From Burkholderia pyrrocinia (lineage in GTDB: Bacteria > Pseudomonadota > Gammaproteobacteria > Burkholderiales > Burkholderiaceae), in assembly GCF_001028665.1 (NCBI RefSeq), contig NZ_CP011504.1, positions 1 through 64,000 on the forward strand: a stretch of DNA of 64,000 nt, given 5' to 3'. Of the stretch, positions 1-8,118 are shown piece by piece. The position numbers and the translations under genes were made by a program. The first letter of the stretch is position 1. Every line of letters starts with the position of its first letter. Below the pieces are notes generated by a model. That model was given only the letters and a program-made list of their open reading frames with translations. It was not told the origin of the DNA and ran no database searches.

Positions 1-1521
1 CGCCATCGCGGTAGATCGCCGAGCGCGGCCATCGACGTAATCGATGCGGATCGCGTTCCCCGCGCCGTCGCCGATCGTGACGAGCTCGCCGGCTGCGTTG
101 TAGAGGAGGCGCAGGCCGAGACCGTCGCGGTGGGTACGGGCGATGAGGCGATAGCGGGCCTGCGTCGCCGTACCGTGCAGTTCATAGCGTTTCGTGCGAG
201 CCGTCGGGGTACGCCAGCAGCACATGCCGTCCATCCGGACGCGTCACGGTGAACTGCTCGGTCGGCACCTCGACCGATCCCCGATGCCGACCGGCGGCAG
301 CGGCACCGCGCGGCTATCCGGGTCGAAGAATGTCAGCACGCCGTCCCGCTCTTGCAACGACAGGTGATATACACTGCTCCAGCGCGCCCCGAGCGGGGCT
401 CGCGTCGTAACCCGCGAGGCTCGACCGGTAACGTCGGGTCCACACGATCGGCACGACGCCATCGAGCACGAAGTCCGTCTGCTCGAGGTTCTCGTCGCCC
501 ATCGCGTAGTTGACCGGCTTGTTGCTGCCCGTCTTCGGGCACCCGCAGGCCGTCCTTTGCCGGCAGCGGACTCGGCTCTGCGCCTTTCTGCGTCGAATCG
601 CGGTGCTCGCCCGGCTTTCCGGTGCGGCTCGCGCATCGTGCCCGGTGCGGCCTGCGCCACATGCGACGGCATCTTGCGCGCCTTGCGGGCCGTGATCTCC
701 GCGGTGATCTGCGCAGCCATGAACAGCAGGCTGCCGGCTTCCTCCACGTTGCCGAACGCGCGGTCCAGCATCGGTCCCGTGTTGCGATCGAACTCGTCCA
801 GCCACGCGGACGATCGCGTCGCGCTGCCCCGACACCTTGAGCAACTGGTCGATGCCGATCAGCGCGATCTCTTCCGACGACGGCACCCATGACAGGAAGC
901 CCGTGTTCTTCCTGACCCGCCCCATCTGTTCGGCAGTCGACACGGGATCGAGTACGAAGCGCCGCACCGTGCGCGACGCATCGCGCACGCCTTGAACGAT
1001 GCTGTCCTTCCACTTCCGCAGATGCGTATCGAGTTCGGCCATGAACGCGAGCACGTCGCCGCCGGCCGTCGCCCAGAACAGGTCGACCAGCACCGCAGCG
1101 CCGGCCCCCTTCGCGAACGCGAGCAGGCACTTCCTTGACGACCGCGGCGCGCCGGGCGCGTGGCGTTACCCGCAGCCGGCACGACTCCGATCGCGTCGAT
1201 CGCGAGGATCCCCCAATTGAGTACCTTCTTCGTGCCACCCGGTTCGCTGGCAGATCCGGTAGATGTCGATGCCGACGTCGGTACAGCGACATCGGCGTTG
1301 CCGACGAACGGCACCATGTACAGGCACTGCACGAAGATCTCGAGGCCGTGGTTCCTGACCGATTCGGTGCCGGCGGCAACCAGCTTCGGCGATGTTCCCG
1401 GTGCGGGTACCGGACTGACGATGACACGCCGTGCTTCGGCGTTCTGCTGAAGCGCCTGAGGAATCCGGCGCTGAGGAGTGGAAGGGGCTGCCGCGTTACG
1501 CGCACCTTGCTTTGGGTCCAT
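1..1521 (-). pseudogene. Rhs-family protein, N-terminal part, multiply frameshifted and cut by window start
   Basis: Read on the minus strand from an ATG at 1521, the conceptual protein begins MDPKQGARN and has a hydrophobic stretch (LNWGILAIDAIGVVPAAGN). It continues into the conserved Rhs pre-core (KPVNYAMGDENLEQTDF, VVPIVWTRRYRSS, GARWSSVYHLSL), then Rhs core text (YRLIARTHRDGLGLRLLYN) at the window edge. Homology jumps frame near 1149, 1128, 806, 620, 545, 395, 270 and 200, so no frame is intact. Several breaks look like one extra or missing G/C. Rhs proteins are large polymorphic-toxin carriers, often T6SS-linked; the toxic C-terminus lies outside the window. It is either decayed or mis-sequenced, and the matching breaks in the next two genes favour sequence error. 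Confidence 0.75.
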
Positions 1522-1869
1522 CTTGTTCTCTCAGCATTCGCTCTTGTTTTAAGGAGGCTGAAGGAATAGCAGATGGAACAATCGACATCCAGCGAATGGA
1601 AACATTCAGCAACAATGTTCGTGTGAGGGTTCGCCGAGTGTCTCCCAAAAAGCCCTGCTCACGACGACTTCGCTCGCTGCCGCGGTTTCTTATCATGCAT
1701 CAAAATCCGCCATGAACAAGTGCGGTCACCGGCCACGATGAACGGCCTTGAGGAGGGGCGGCGCGTGCAAGCGGAGTGGGGATCAACCGCTCGAACGCTT
1801 CGACGCTCTGCGGCCGCGGCGCATCGGAAACCCCTCCATGCCGCAACATCCCCCGCATCCTTCCTGCAC
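1522..1869. other. Intergenic stretch, lower GC, no gene recognised
   Basis: About 350 nt between the Rhs start and the restored stop of the DUF2891 gene. Base composition is noticeably lower in G+C than the surroundings near 1522-1740. Both neighbours lie on the minus strand, so it would carry the Rhs promoter. A purine-rich AAGGAGG lies at 1551-1557, but on the plus strand, with no convincing gene after it. No clear hairpin or coding sequence was seen. Confidence 0.4.
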
Positions 1870-2895
1870 TCACGCTTCCAGCGCGAGCAACGGCGAACGT
1901 CGCGAGCCAGTGCTCGCCCATGTAGTCGCCGGCCACGTGCGCGAGCGCGCTCGCGAGATGCCGGCCGGCCGCGTCGAGCAGCTTCGCGCGCCGCGCGTCG
2001 CCTTCCGGCAGCGCGCCGGCGAGCGCGCGCTGGCACCACGCGCGGCTCAGGTTCAGCCCGTCGAGGTGCGCGATCTTGCCGTCGCTGCGGTCGCTGACCG
2101 TCGCCGGTTCGAACAGCGTCGCCGGTTCGCCGCGCGCGAGATCCGGCAAAAAGCGCGGCGAAACCAGCCATCGAATTCGGCGGCCGGCAGCACGCGCCGC
2201 ATCAGCTCGGCCTCCATCAGCGCGGGCGACAGGAATTCGTCGCCCGACGGCTCCCACGCCTGGCACGCGACGTCGTTCAGGTGCCAGCGCTTCGCGGTAT
2301 CGACGATCAGCGCCGCAAGCCCGTCGCGCTGAGTGTCGCGCGCGAAGTCGAGCGTGAGCGCCAGCGCGAACGCGGTGTTGAAGTGCGTGCCGACGCGCAG
2401 CGGATAGGTTGCCTTCGGCAGGAAGGTCTCGAAGCGCGCCACGAACAGGTCGGTGAGCGGCGCCAGCGTCTTCGCCCAGCGCGCGGCCTGCGGCAGCGCG
2501 CCCTTCAGCGCGAGCCGTTCGAGTTGCGCGGACAGCGCAAGCAGCCACGCCCAGCCATACGGCCGTTCGAAGCCGCTGTTGTGCGGCAGCGCGAGATACG
2601 CGCGCTCGCCGGCGACGTTCGCATCGGTGAAGTGCGCGTCGACGATCGCGACGATACGCTCGGCCTCCGGCAGCGCCGGATAGCGTTCGAGCACGCGCAG
2701 CACGAGCCAGTAGCCGTGCACGCACGAGTGCCAGTCGTAGCTGCCGTAGAAGATCGGATGCAGCGCGCGCGGCCCCAGCACGTCGTGCGGGCCTTCGAGC
2801 GAATGGGTGAGCTTGTTCGGATATTCGCGGGTCAGGTGCGCGAGTGCGAGCGACGCGAATTTCGACGCGAGTTCGGGGGTGAGTCGGTCGGTCAT
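1870..2895 (-). pseudogene. DUF2891 family protein, two frame breaks
   Basis: Begins MTDRLTPELASKFASLALAH at 2895 and carries features expected of DUF2891: YGSYDWHSCVHGYW near the N-terminus, LPHNSGFERPYGWAWLL, then THFNTAFALALTLDFAR and CQAWEPSGDEFLSP. The frame breaks near 2160, after EFDGWF, and resumes as RFLPDLARGEPATLF. A second break near 1890 follows GDYMGEHWLATFA; restoring it gives LLALEA and a TGA at 1870-1872. The repaired length of about 341 codons suits a full-length family member. Function is unknown; I recall this family beside DUF969/DUF979. The gene lies 19 nt after the DUF979 stop, so the three probably form one operon. The preserved sequence between breaks points to an intact gene with sequencing indels. 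Confidence 0.75.
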
Positions 2896-2914
2896 GAGGA
2901 TCTCGTCCATCGAG

Positions 2915-3866
2915 TCAGAAGCGGAAGGCGAACGCATACATCAGCAGCGTGTTCACGGCCAGCAGCAGCACGGCCGTCGGCCACTGCGCCTTGATCACGC
3001 CGTTCTTGTCCTTCAGTTCGAGCAGCGCCGCCGGCACGATATTGAAGTTCGCGGCCATCGGCGTCATCAGCGTACCGCAGAAGCCGCTCAGGCATCCCGA
3101 TCGCGCCGACGATCGCCGGGTTGCCGTGGAACTGGTGGACGATCAGCGGCAGGCCGATGCCGGCCGTCATCACCGGGAACGCGGCGAAGCCGTTGCCCAT
3201 GATCATCGTGAACAGCGCCATGCCGACCGTATAGGCCGCGACGACCGCGAACGGCGAATCGATCGGCACCCAGTCCTTCACGAGCCCCGACACCACGCCG
3301 CCGACACCGGCGACCGCGAACAGCGCGCCGAGCGCCGCGAGCATCTGCGGCAGGATCGCGGCCCAGCCGACCGCGTCCATCGTATGGCGCGCTTCCTTCA
3401 GCGCATGCACGGGCGAATCGCGCAGCATCGCGAGCGCGACAACGAACGCGACGATCGTGCCGAGCACGAGCGAGATCAGCGTCACGCTCTTCGGATCGAC
3501 GAACGGCACGAGCTTCAGCGCGAACGTGCCGATCAGCGTGACCGCCGGAATCAGCAGCGCGGGCAGGAACAGCCGGTTGCCGAAGCGTTGCGCGAGCGAC
3601 TCGCGCCGCACGGCCGCCGCTTCGCCGGCTTCGTCCGATTTGCCGCGCCCGAGCTTGCCCGAGCCGGCGATCACCGCGAGCGCGATCGCGAGGCAGCCCG
3701 TCACGAAATGCGGCAGCAGCGCGCCGAACAGGAACGTGATCGCGTAGACCGCCCAGAACGCGAAATTGACGACGCGGCGCGGGTTCGTGCGGTCCGTCAG
3801 GTTGAAGCACGCGAACGCGGCGAACATCAGCCCCGCGAGCGTGTACAGCGATTCGAGGCCGATCAT
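2915..3866 (-). CDS. DUF979 membrane protein (one apparent frameshift near 3093)
   Basis: ATG at 3866 overlaps the TGA of the DUF969 gene (ATGA), so the two are translationally coupled. The protein starts MIGLESLYTLAGLMFAAF and is almost wholly hydrophobic with about nine predicted membrane segments, the DUF979 pattern. After VGAIGM the frame breaks near 3093; dropping one base continues LSGFCGTLMTPMAANFNIVP and ends LLMYAFAFRF with TGA at 2915-2917. The repaired product is about 316 aa. DUF969 and DUF979 proteins occur together and are thought to be inner-membrane transporter subunits; I recall links to pyroglutamate peptidase or 5-oxoproline genes, but none is visible here. The single indel next to an otherwise complete gene looks like sequence error rather than decay. 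Confidence 0.8.
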
Positions 3867-4552
3867 CGCGCACCCTCCTGTGCCAGCAGGCCGAAGCCGC
3901 GCGCCAGCCGGCGATCGAGCAGCGCGAGGCGCGTGCAGTGGATCAGCAGCGCGGCGATCGCGGTCGGGATCGCCCACACCGACAGGTGCAGCGGCTCGAT
4001 GGCGATCCCGTTCTGTTCGAGAAAGCCCTTGATCAGCAGGATCGACTGGATCGCGATGAAGATGTCCTCGCCGAAGAACACGGCGACGTTGTCGACGCCC
4101 GACGCATGTGCGCGGATCTGCTGCCGGACCGACTCGGGCAGCTCGCCATATCGGTTGACGGCGGCGGCTTCGGCCATCGGCGCGATCAGCGGCCGCACCA
4201 TCTGCGCATGGCCGCCGAGCGACGTGAGGCCGAGCGCGGCCGTCGCCTGGCGCAGCACGAAGTACAGCATCAGCACGCGGCCCGTGGTTGCCGCCTGCAC
4301 GCGCGAGATCATCCGCTTCGCCTGCTCCTTGAGCCCGTTGCGTTCGAGCAGCGCGATCACCGGCAGCGTCAGCCAGATGAGCCCCATGTAGCGGTTTTCG
4401 GTGAACGCCTTGCCGAACGCGCTGACGATGTCGACGAGGTTCAGCCCGCCCGCGAGCCCCGTCGCGAGCCCCGCGATCGTGACCACCAGCAGCGCATTGA
4501 AGCGCAGCGCGAAACCGATCACGACGATCGGCACCCCAATCAGCACCAGCAT
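3863..4552 (-). CDS. DUF969 family inner-membrane protein
   Basis: A 229-aa hydrophobic protein, opening MLVLIGVPIVVIGFALRFN, with several membrane helices and a conserved polar stretch (LTSLGGHAQMVRPLIAPMAE, about residues 110-130). Another conserved segment is ASGVDNVAVFFGEDIFIA. This is the DUF969 pattern, and the adjacent DUF979 gene confirms it. The pair very likely forms one transporter-like complex; the substrate is not known from sequence. First gene of an apparent DUF969-DUF979-DUF2891 operon. GGAGCAAT lies just before the ATG and serves as a ribosome-binding site. A perfect 12-nt palindrome about 90 nt upstream may be its operator. Confidence 0.85.
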   Translation of the reverse strand: MLVLIGVPIVVIGFALRFNALLVVTIAGLATGLAGGLNLVDIVSAFGKAFTENRYMGLIWLTLPVIALLERNGLKEQAKRMISRVQAATTGRVLMLYFVLRQATAALGLTSLGGHAQMVRPLIAPMAEAAAVNRYGELPESVRQQIRAHASGVDNVAVFFGEDIFIAIQSILLIKGFLEQNGIAIEPLHLSVWAIPTAIAALLIHCTRLALLDRRLARGFGLLAQEGAR

Positions 4553-4643
4553 TGCTCCTCCTTGTGTTGGACGCGCGGCGCCTTCGCGGCGCGCCGCCTG
4601 CCCGGTTTGGACCGGGTTCGGACGGCAAAATCTAACACGAGAC

Positions 4644-4655
4644 TTTATCGATAAA
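4644..4655. promoter_or_regulatory. Perfect 12-nt palindrome TTTATCGATAAA, candidate operator
   Basis: TTTATCGATAAA sits in an AT-richer patch 92-103 nt upstream of the DUF969 ATG (4552), where the operon promoter should lie. TTAGAT about 16-17 nt further along the minus strand could be a -10 element, with no good -35. The regulator is unknown; assignment as an operator is inference. Apart from this, the 4553-4898 gap holds nothing recognised. Confidence 0.35.
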
Positions 4656-4898
4656 AAGTCGACGATTTACCGGTTCGGGTAAACGTTGAAGCGTGCGGAT
4701 ACCGTGCACGGGCCGTGTGTCGGCGATGTTTCGTCGGACGAATCGATCGCCGGTCGGCCGGCGCGGGCGCGCGCGTTGCAACGTGCGCTTCCCTGCATTC
4801 GCACCGGCCGGCGGCCGCCGGCACGGGCCGCCGCGCGTGGCGGAGCCCCGGTGCGCCGACTACACTGGAAAGCATCTGCAACGTACGGGAGAGCCGCC

Positions 4899-5123
4899 AT
4901 GATTGACGTATTCCAGACCATCGGCAGCCGCGCGTTCTCCGCTCATCTGGCGAAGGACGGGATGGTGACGCTGATGGAACAGCGCCATGAAGTCGACCGC
5001 GTGACGCTCGCGACCGCCTATGCCGCGCTCGTCGAGGAAGCCGAGCAGGAAGCCGACCTGCTCGACGCGACGGTCGAAGGGATGATGCGCGCGCTGATCC
5101 AGGGGTACGCGCGCAGCCATTGA
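4899..5123 (+). CDS. Small hypothetical protein (74 aa)
   Basis: Starts at ATG 4899 after a GGGAGAG-like ribosome-binding site and encodes a 74-aa acidic, soluble-looking protein beginning MIDVFQTIGSRAFS. It has a helical middle (ATAYAALVEEAEQEADLLDA) and no signal peptide or membrane segment. I do not recognise the family. It stands alone between the divergent DUF969 operon and a convergent hypothetical gene, and ends 6 nt before a strong hairpin, which supports it being a real transcribed gene. Third-position GC is consistent with coding. Confidence 0.65.
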   Translation: MIDVFQTIGSRAFSAHLAKDGMVTLMEQRHEVDRVTLATAYAALVEEAEQEADLLDATVEGMMRALIQGYARSH

Positions 5124-5128
5124 CGGCA

Positions 5129-5153
5129 CGGCCGCGCATCCGGTGCGCGGCCG
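5129..5153. terminator. Bidirectional hairpin terminator, 10-bp perfect stem
   Basis: CGGCCGCGCA pairs perfectly with TGCGCGGCCG across a 5-nt loop. It lies between two convergent genes (stops at 5123 and 5173), so it can end transcription from both sides. There is no clear T-run, common in this GC-rich genus. Confidence 0.6.
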
Positions 5154-5172
5154 GTTGCCCGTCCGGGTGCCG

Positions 5173-5601
5173 CTACGCGGCCGGCGTGCCGGCTCCCATG
5201 CCGAACCACCGGCCCGCGCGCAGTTGCCCGTAGTCGGCCTGCGTGAAGATCCTCAGCAGGTTCGCCACGGCGCCGTTGCTGTCGCGGTCGAGCTGCGTCA
5301 GGAACGCTTCGACGTCGTCGCGGCCCGCAAACAGGATCGTGCTGAAGTAGCGTTCGCGCTCGGCGTCGGACAGGTTCGTCGCGCGCAGCTGGTACGGATG
5401 GTGAAGCGCCGCGAACAGGAAGTAGTAGCGCTCGGGGTCGTCGCGCAGCACGCGTAGCGCGTCGGGCTCGACCGGAAACTCGCGGTAGAACGACGCGTGC
5501 CCGCTCTCGATGTCGATCCGGTACAGCAACCGGCCGTCGCGTTCGATCACGACCGGCGCGTACGGGTCGCGGCTGACGAGCGTGGTGTCGCGCGCGGTCA
5601 T
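5173..5601 (-). CDS. Hypothetical protein (142 aa)
   Basis: The start at 5601 (MTARDTTLVSRDPYAP) is chosen because GGAGAT lies just upstream; longer frames would read through the leader. The 142-aa product is soluble and mixed alpha/beta. Recognisable patches are VVIERDGRLLYRIDIESG, ERYYFLFAALHHPYQL and FLTQLDRDSNGAVANLLRIF. There is no signal peptide and no family I can name. It is divergent from the wspF-like gene across a 346-nt gap and convergent with the 74-aa gene. Confidence 0.6.
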   Translation of the reverse strand: MTARDTTLVSRDPYAPVVIERDGRLLYRIDIESGHASFYREFPVEPDALRVLRDDPERYYFLFAALHHPYQLRATNLSDAERERYFSTILFAGRDDVEAFLTQLDRDSNGAVANLLRIFTQADYGQLRAGRWFGMGAGTPAA

Positions 5602-5947
5602 CCAAATCTCCTCGTTCTTTTTGTCGAAGCCGGCACGGTAACATGCGTGCTTCGGCGGCCTGCCGTGGCGAGATCGCGTGGCCGTGGCATCCACGCGTGT
5701 GCCGGCCCGGTTCCGTTACCGGCCGGAAACGCCGCATCGTCATAGAGGAAACGCACTGAAACGGCGCAATGCGCAAATTTTTCGATTGCCGCCGCCCGCG
5801 CCGCATGACAGCATTCGGGGCGTCGTCAACCGAACAAGAATGCCGTGCCGTCCGGCCGCCGATGCCATCCGGCGGCGCCGAACAGGCAGCCCCTTCCATG
5901 AACCCGGCCCACCTCCAACACTACGAACCGACCGGAGAATTCCGCTT
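5602..5947. other. Intergenic region between hypothetical gene and wspF-like gene
   Basis: A 346-nt divergent gap that must hold promoters for both flanking genes. An AT-containing patch (GCGCAAATTTTTCGATT) lies near 5765-5785. No remnant of wspA-wspE (receptor, CheW, CheR, CheA) can be read in any frame. Confidence 0.4.
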
Positions 5948-6952
5948 GTGAACATCGGCATCGTCAACGACCTCCCGCTTGCCGTCGAGGCGATGCGCCG
6001 CGCGATCGCGCGTCGGCCCGAGCACCGCGTGCTGTGGGTCGCGACCGACGGCGCACAAGCCGTCGAACTGTGCGCAGCACAGCCGCCCGACGTCGTGCTG
6101 ATGGACCTGATCATGCCGAAATTCGACGGGATCGAAGCGACGCGGCGGATCATGCGATCCGAACGACCGTGCGCAATCCTGATCGTGACGAGCTGTATCG
6201 GCGCGAACGCGTGGCGCGTGTACGAAGCAATGGGCGCCGGAGCGCTCGACGCGGTCGACACGCCGCGGCTCGGCGACGGCGCAGCCGGCGACACGACCCG
6301 ATTGCTGCTCGCGAAGATCGACCAGATCGGCCGCCTGCTCGATGCGCCGGGCGGCTCGCGCGTCGCCGACACGGCCCCCCGCGCCGGCGGCGGCCCGCTG
6401 ATTGCGATCGGCGCATCGGCCGGCGGCCCCGGCGCGCTCGCGTCCGTCCTCGGCGGCCTGCCGGCCGATTTCAACGCGCCGATCGTGATCGTGCAGCACG
6501 TCGACCGTGCGTTCGCCGAAGGCATGGCGCAATGGCTCGACGGCCAGACGCCGCTCGCCGTGCGCGTCGCGCGCGAAGGCGACCGCCCGCAGCCGGGCGT
6601 CGCACTGCTCGCCGCGACCGACGATCACCTGCGCATCACACGCGCCGGCACGCTCGAATACACGCGCGAGCCGGCCGCCACGCCGTATCGGCCGTCGGTC
6701 GACGTGTTCTTCAACAGCCTGACCGAGCACTGGCCCGGCCGCGCGATCGGCGTGCTGCTCACGGGGATGGGACGCGACGGCGCGATCGGCCTGAAGGCGC
6801 TGCGGATGAAGGGCTGCCACACGATCGCGCAGGACGAGGCGACGAGCGCCGTGTACGGCATGCCGAAAGCGGCCGCAACGCTCGGCGCGGCGCGCGCGAT
6901 CCTGCCGCTCGGACGCATCGCGGGCGAGCTGGCGGCGCTCGCGCGGATCTGA
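5948..6952 (+). CDS. wspF: CheB-type chemotaxis response regulator / protein-glutamate methylesterase (WspF-like)
   Basis: The start is GTG at 5948, giving MNIGIVNDLPLAVEAM; an upstream open frame exists but reads non-conserved sequence. The 334-aa protein has an N-terminal receiver domain (phospho-acceptor D53 in VVLMDLIMPKFDG) and a C-terminal methylesterase domain. The catalytic triad is visible: S157 in IGASAGGPGAL, H184 in IVQHVD, D277 in LLTGMGRDG. CheB enzymes demethylate glutamates on methyl-accepting receptors; WspF lowers signalling to the c-di-GMP synthase WspR. The next gene, 58 nt on, is WspR-like, which supports WspF over flagellar CheB. Receptor, CheW, CheR and CheA partners are absent upstream, so the receptor it acts on lies elsewhere. 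Confidence 0.85.
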   Translation: MNIGIVNDLPLAVEAMRRAIARRPEHRVLWVATDGAQAVELCAAQPPDVVLMDLIMPKFDGIEATRRIMRSERPCAILIVTSCIGANAWRVYEAMGAGALDAVDTPRLGDGAAGDTTRLLLAKIDQIGRLLDAPGGSRVADTAPRAGGGPLIAIGASAGGPGALASVLGGLPADFNAPIVIVQHVDRAFAEGMAQWLDGQTPLAVRVAREGDRPQPGVALLAATDDHLRITRAGTLEYTREPAATPYRPSVDVFFNSLTEHWPGRAIGVLLTGMGRDGAIGLKALRMKGCHTIAQDEATSAVYGMPKAAATLGAARAILPLGRIAGELAALARI

Positions 6953-7010
6953 TCCCGACGATGAACACGCGCAACACCCATGCCTGCCCTTGCAACGACC
7001 CGCATCGATC

Positions 7011-8075
7011 ATGACTAGCGACCTGACCCGCCCGCCGGGCGGCCCGTACACGCCGCCCGCCGATGTGCCGGCAATGGTGCTGCTGGTCGACGACCAGACG
7101 ATCGTCGCGGAAGCCGTACGGCGCGCGCTCGTCGACGAGGAAGGCATCGACTTCCACTACTGCCCGCGCTCGGACGACGCGATGGCCACCGCGATCGAGA
7201 CGCGGCCGACCGTGATCCTGCAGGACCTCGTGATGCCCGGCACCGACGGGCTGAGCCTCGTGAAGGCGTACCGTGCGAATCCGGCGACGCGCGACGTGCC
7301 GATCATCGTGCTGTCGACGCAGGAAGAGCCCGTGATCAAGAGCGCCGCGTTCGCGACCGGCGCGAACGACTACCTCGTGAAGCTGCCCGACCGCATCGAG
7401 CTCGTCGCGCGCATTCGCTATCACTCGCGCTCGTACATGAACCTGCTGCAGCGCGACGAAGCCTATCGCGCGCTGCGGCAATCGCAGCAGCAACTGCTCG
7501 AGGCCAATCTCGAGCTGCGGCGCCTCACGCACTCGGACGGGCTGACCGGGCTGTCGAACCGCCGTTATCTCGACGAATACCTGGCCGCCGAATGGCGGCG
7601 CGGCACGCGCGAACGCAGCGAGCTGTCGCTGCTGATGATCGACGTCGACAATTTCAAGCTGTACAACGACACGTACGGGCACGTGTCCGGCGACAGCGTG
7701 CTCAAGCAGATCGCGACGACCATCGAGCGCTGTCTCGGCCAGTCCGGCGATCTCGCCGCGCGCTTCGGCGGCGAGGAATTCGCGGTCGTGATGCCGGCCA
7801 CGTCGCCGGGCGCCGCACGGCTGCTCGGCGAGAAGATCCGCCTCGCGGTCGAGGCGCTCCGGCTGCGGCACGCGCATTCGTCGACGGGCAACACCGTGAC
7901 GATCAGCATCGGCGGCGCGAGCATCGTGCCGGCGCCCGGCCTGCCGACGACCGTGCTGATCGAGGCGGCCGACCGCGCGCTCTATCGCGCGAAGCACGAA
8001 GGCAAGAACCGCGTCGAGATCGATACGACGCCGCGGCCCGGCGCCGCCGGGTTCGGCGCGCCGCGCGACGACTAG
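7011..8075 (+). CDS. wspR: Response-regulator diguanylate cyclase (WspR-like)
   Basis: A 354-aa protein starting MTSDLTRPPGGPY at ATG 7011. The receiver domain spans about 22-145, with D72 in ILQDLVMPGTDG as phospho-acceptor. A helical linker rich in Gln/Leu (RQSQQQLLEANLELRRL) leads to a GGDEF domain of about 185-340 with active motif RFGGEEF. It makes c-di-GMP from two GTP when phosphorylated. The I-site, normally RxxD five residues before the GGEEF, reads QSGD, so product inhibition may be weak. Probably cotranscribed with wspF; converges on a GGDEF-EAL gene. The sensor kinase is not in this window. Confidence 0.88.
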   Translation: MTSDLTRPPGGPYTPPADVPAMVLLVDDQTIVAEAVRRALVDEEGIDFHYCPRSDDAMATAIETRPTVILQDLVMPGTDGLSLVKAYRANPATRDVPIIVLSTQEEPVIKSAAFATGANDYLVKLPDRIELVARIRYHSRSYMNLLQRDEAYRALRQSQQQLLEANLELRRLTHSDGLTGLSNRRYLDEYLAAEWRRGTRERSELSLLMIDVDNFKLYNDTYGHVSGDSVLKQIATTIERCLGQSGDLAARFGGEEFAVVMPATSPGAARLLGEKIRLAVEALRLRHAHSSTGNTVTISIGGASIVPAPGLPTTVLIEAADRALYRAKHEGKNRVEIDTTPRPGAAGFGAPRDD

Positions 8076-8118
8076 CGCCTGTACCCGCTGATAACGCGCC
8101 CTGGGCCGCGCGCCGCGC

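Noticed and set aside
2892..4628. A 578-codon minus-strand reading frame spanning DUF969 and DUF979
   Set aside because: Its first 240 codons are a frame shadow of DUF969 (Arg-rich, no hydrophobic pattern); only the part from the ATG at 3866 is real.
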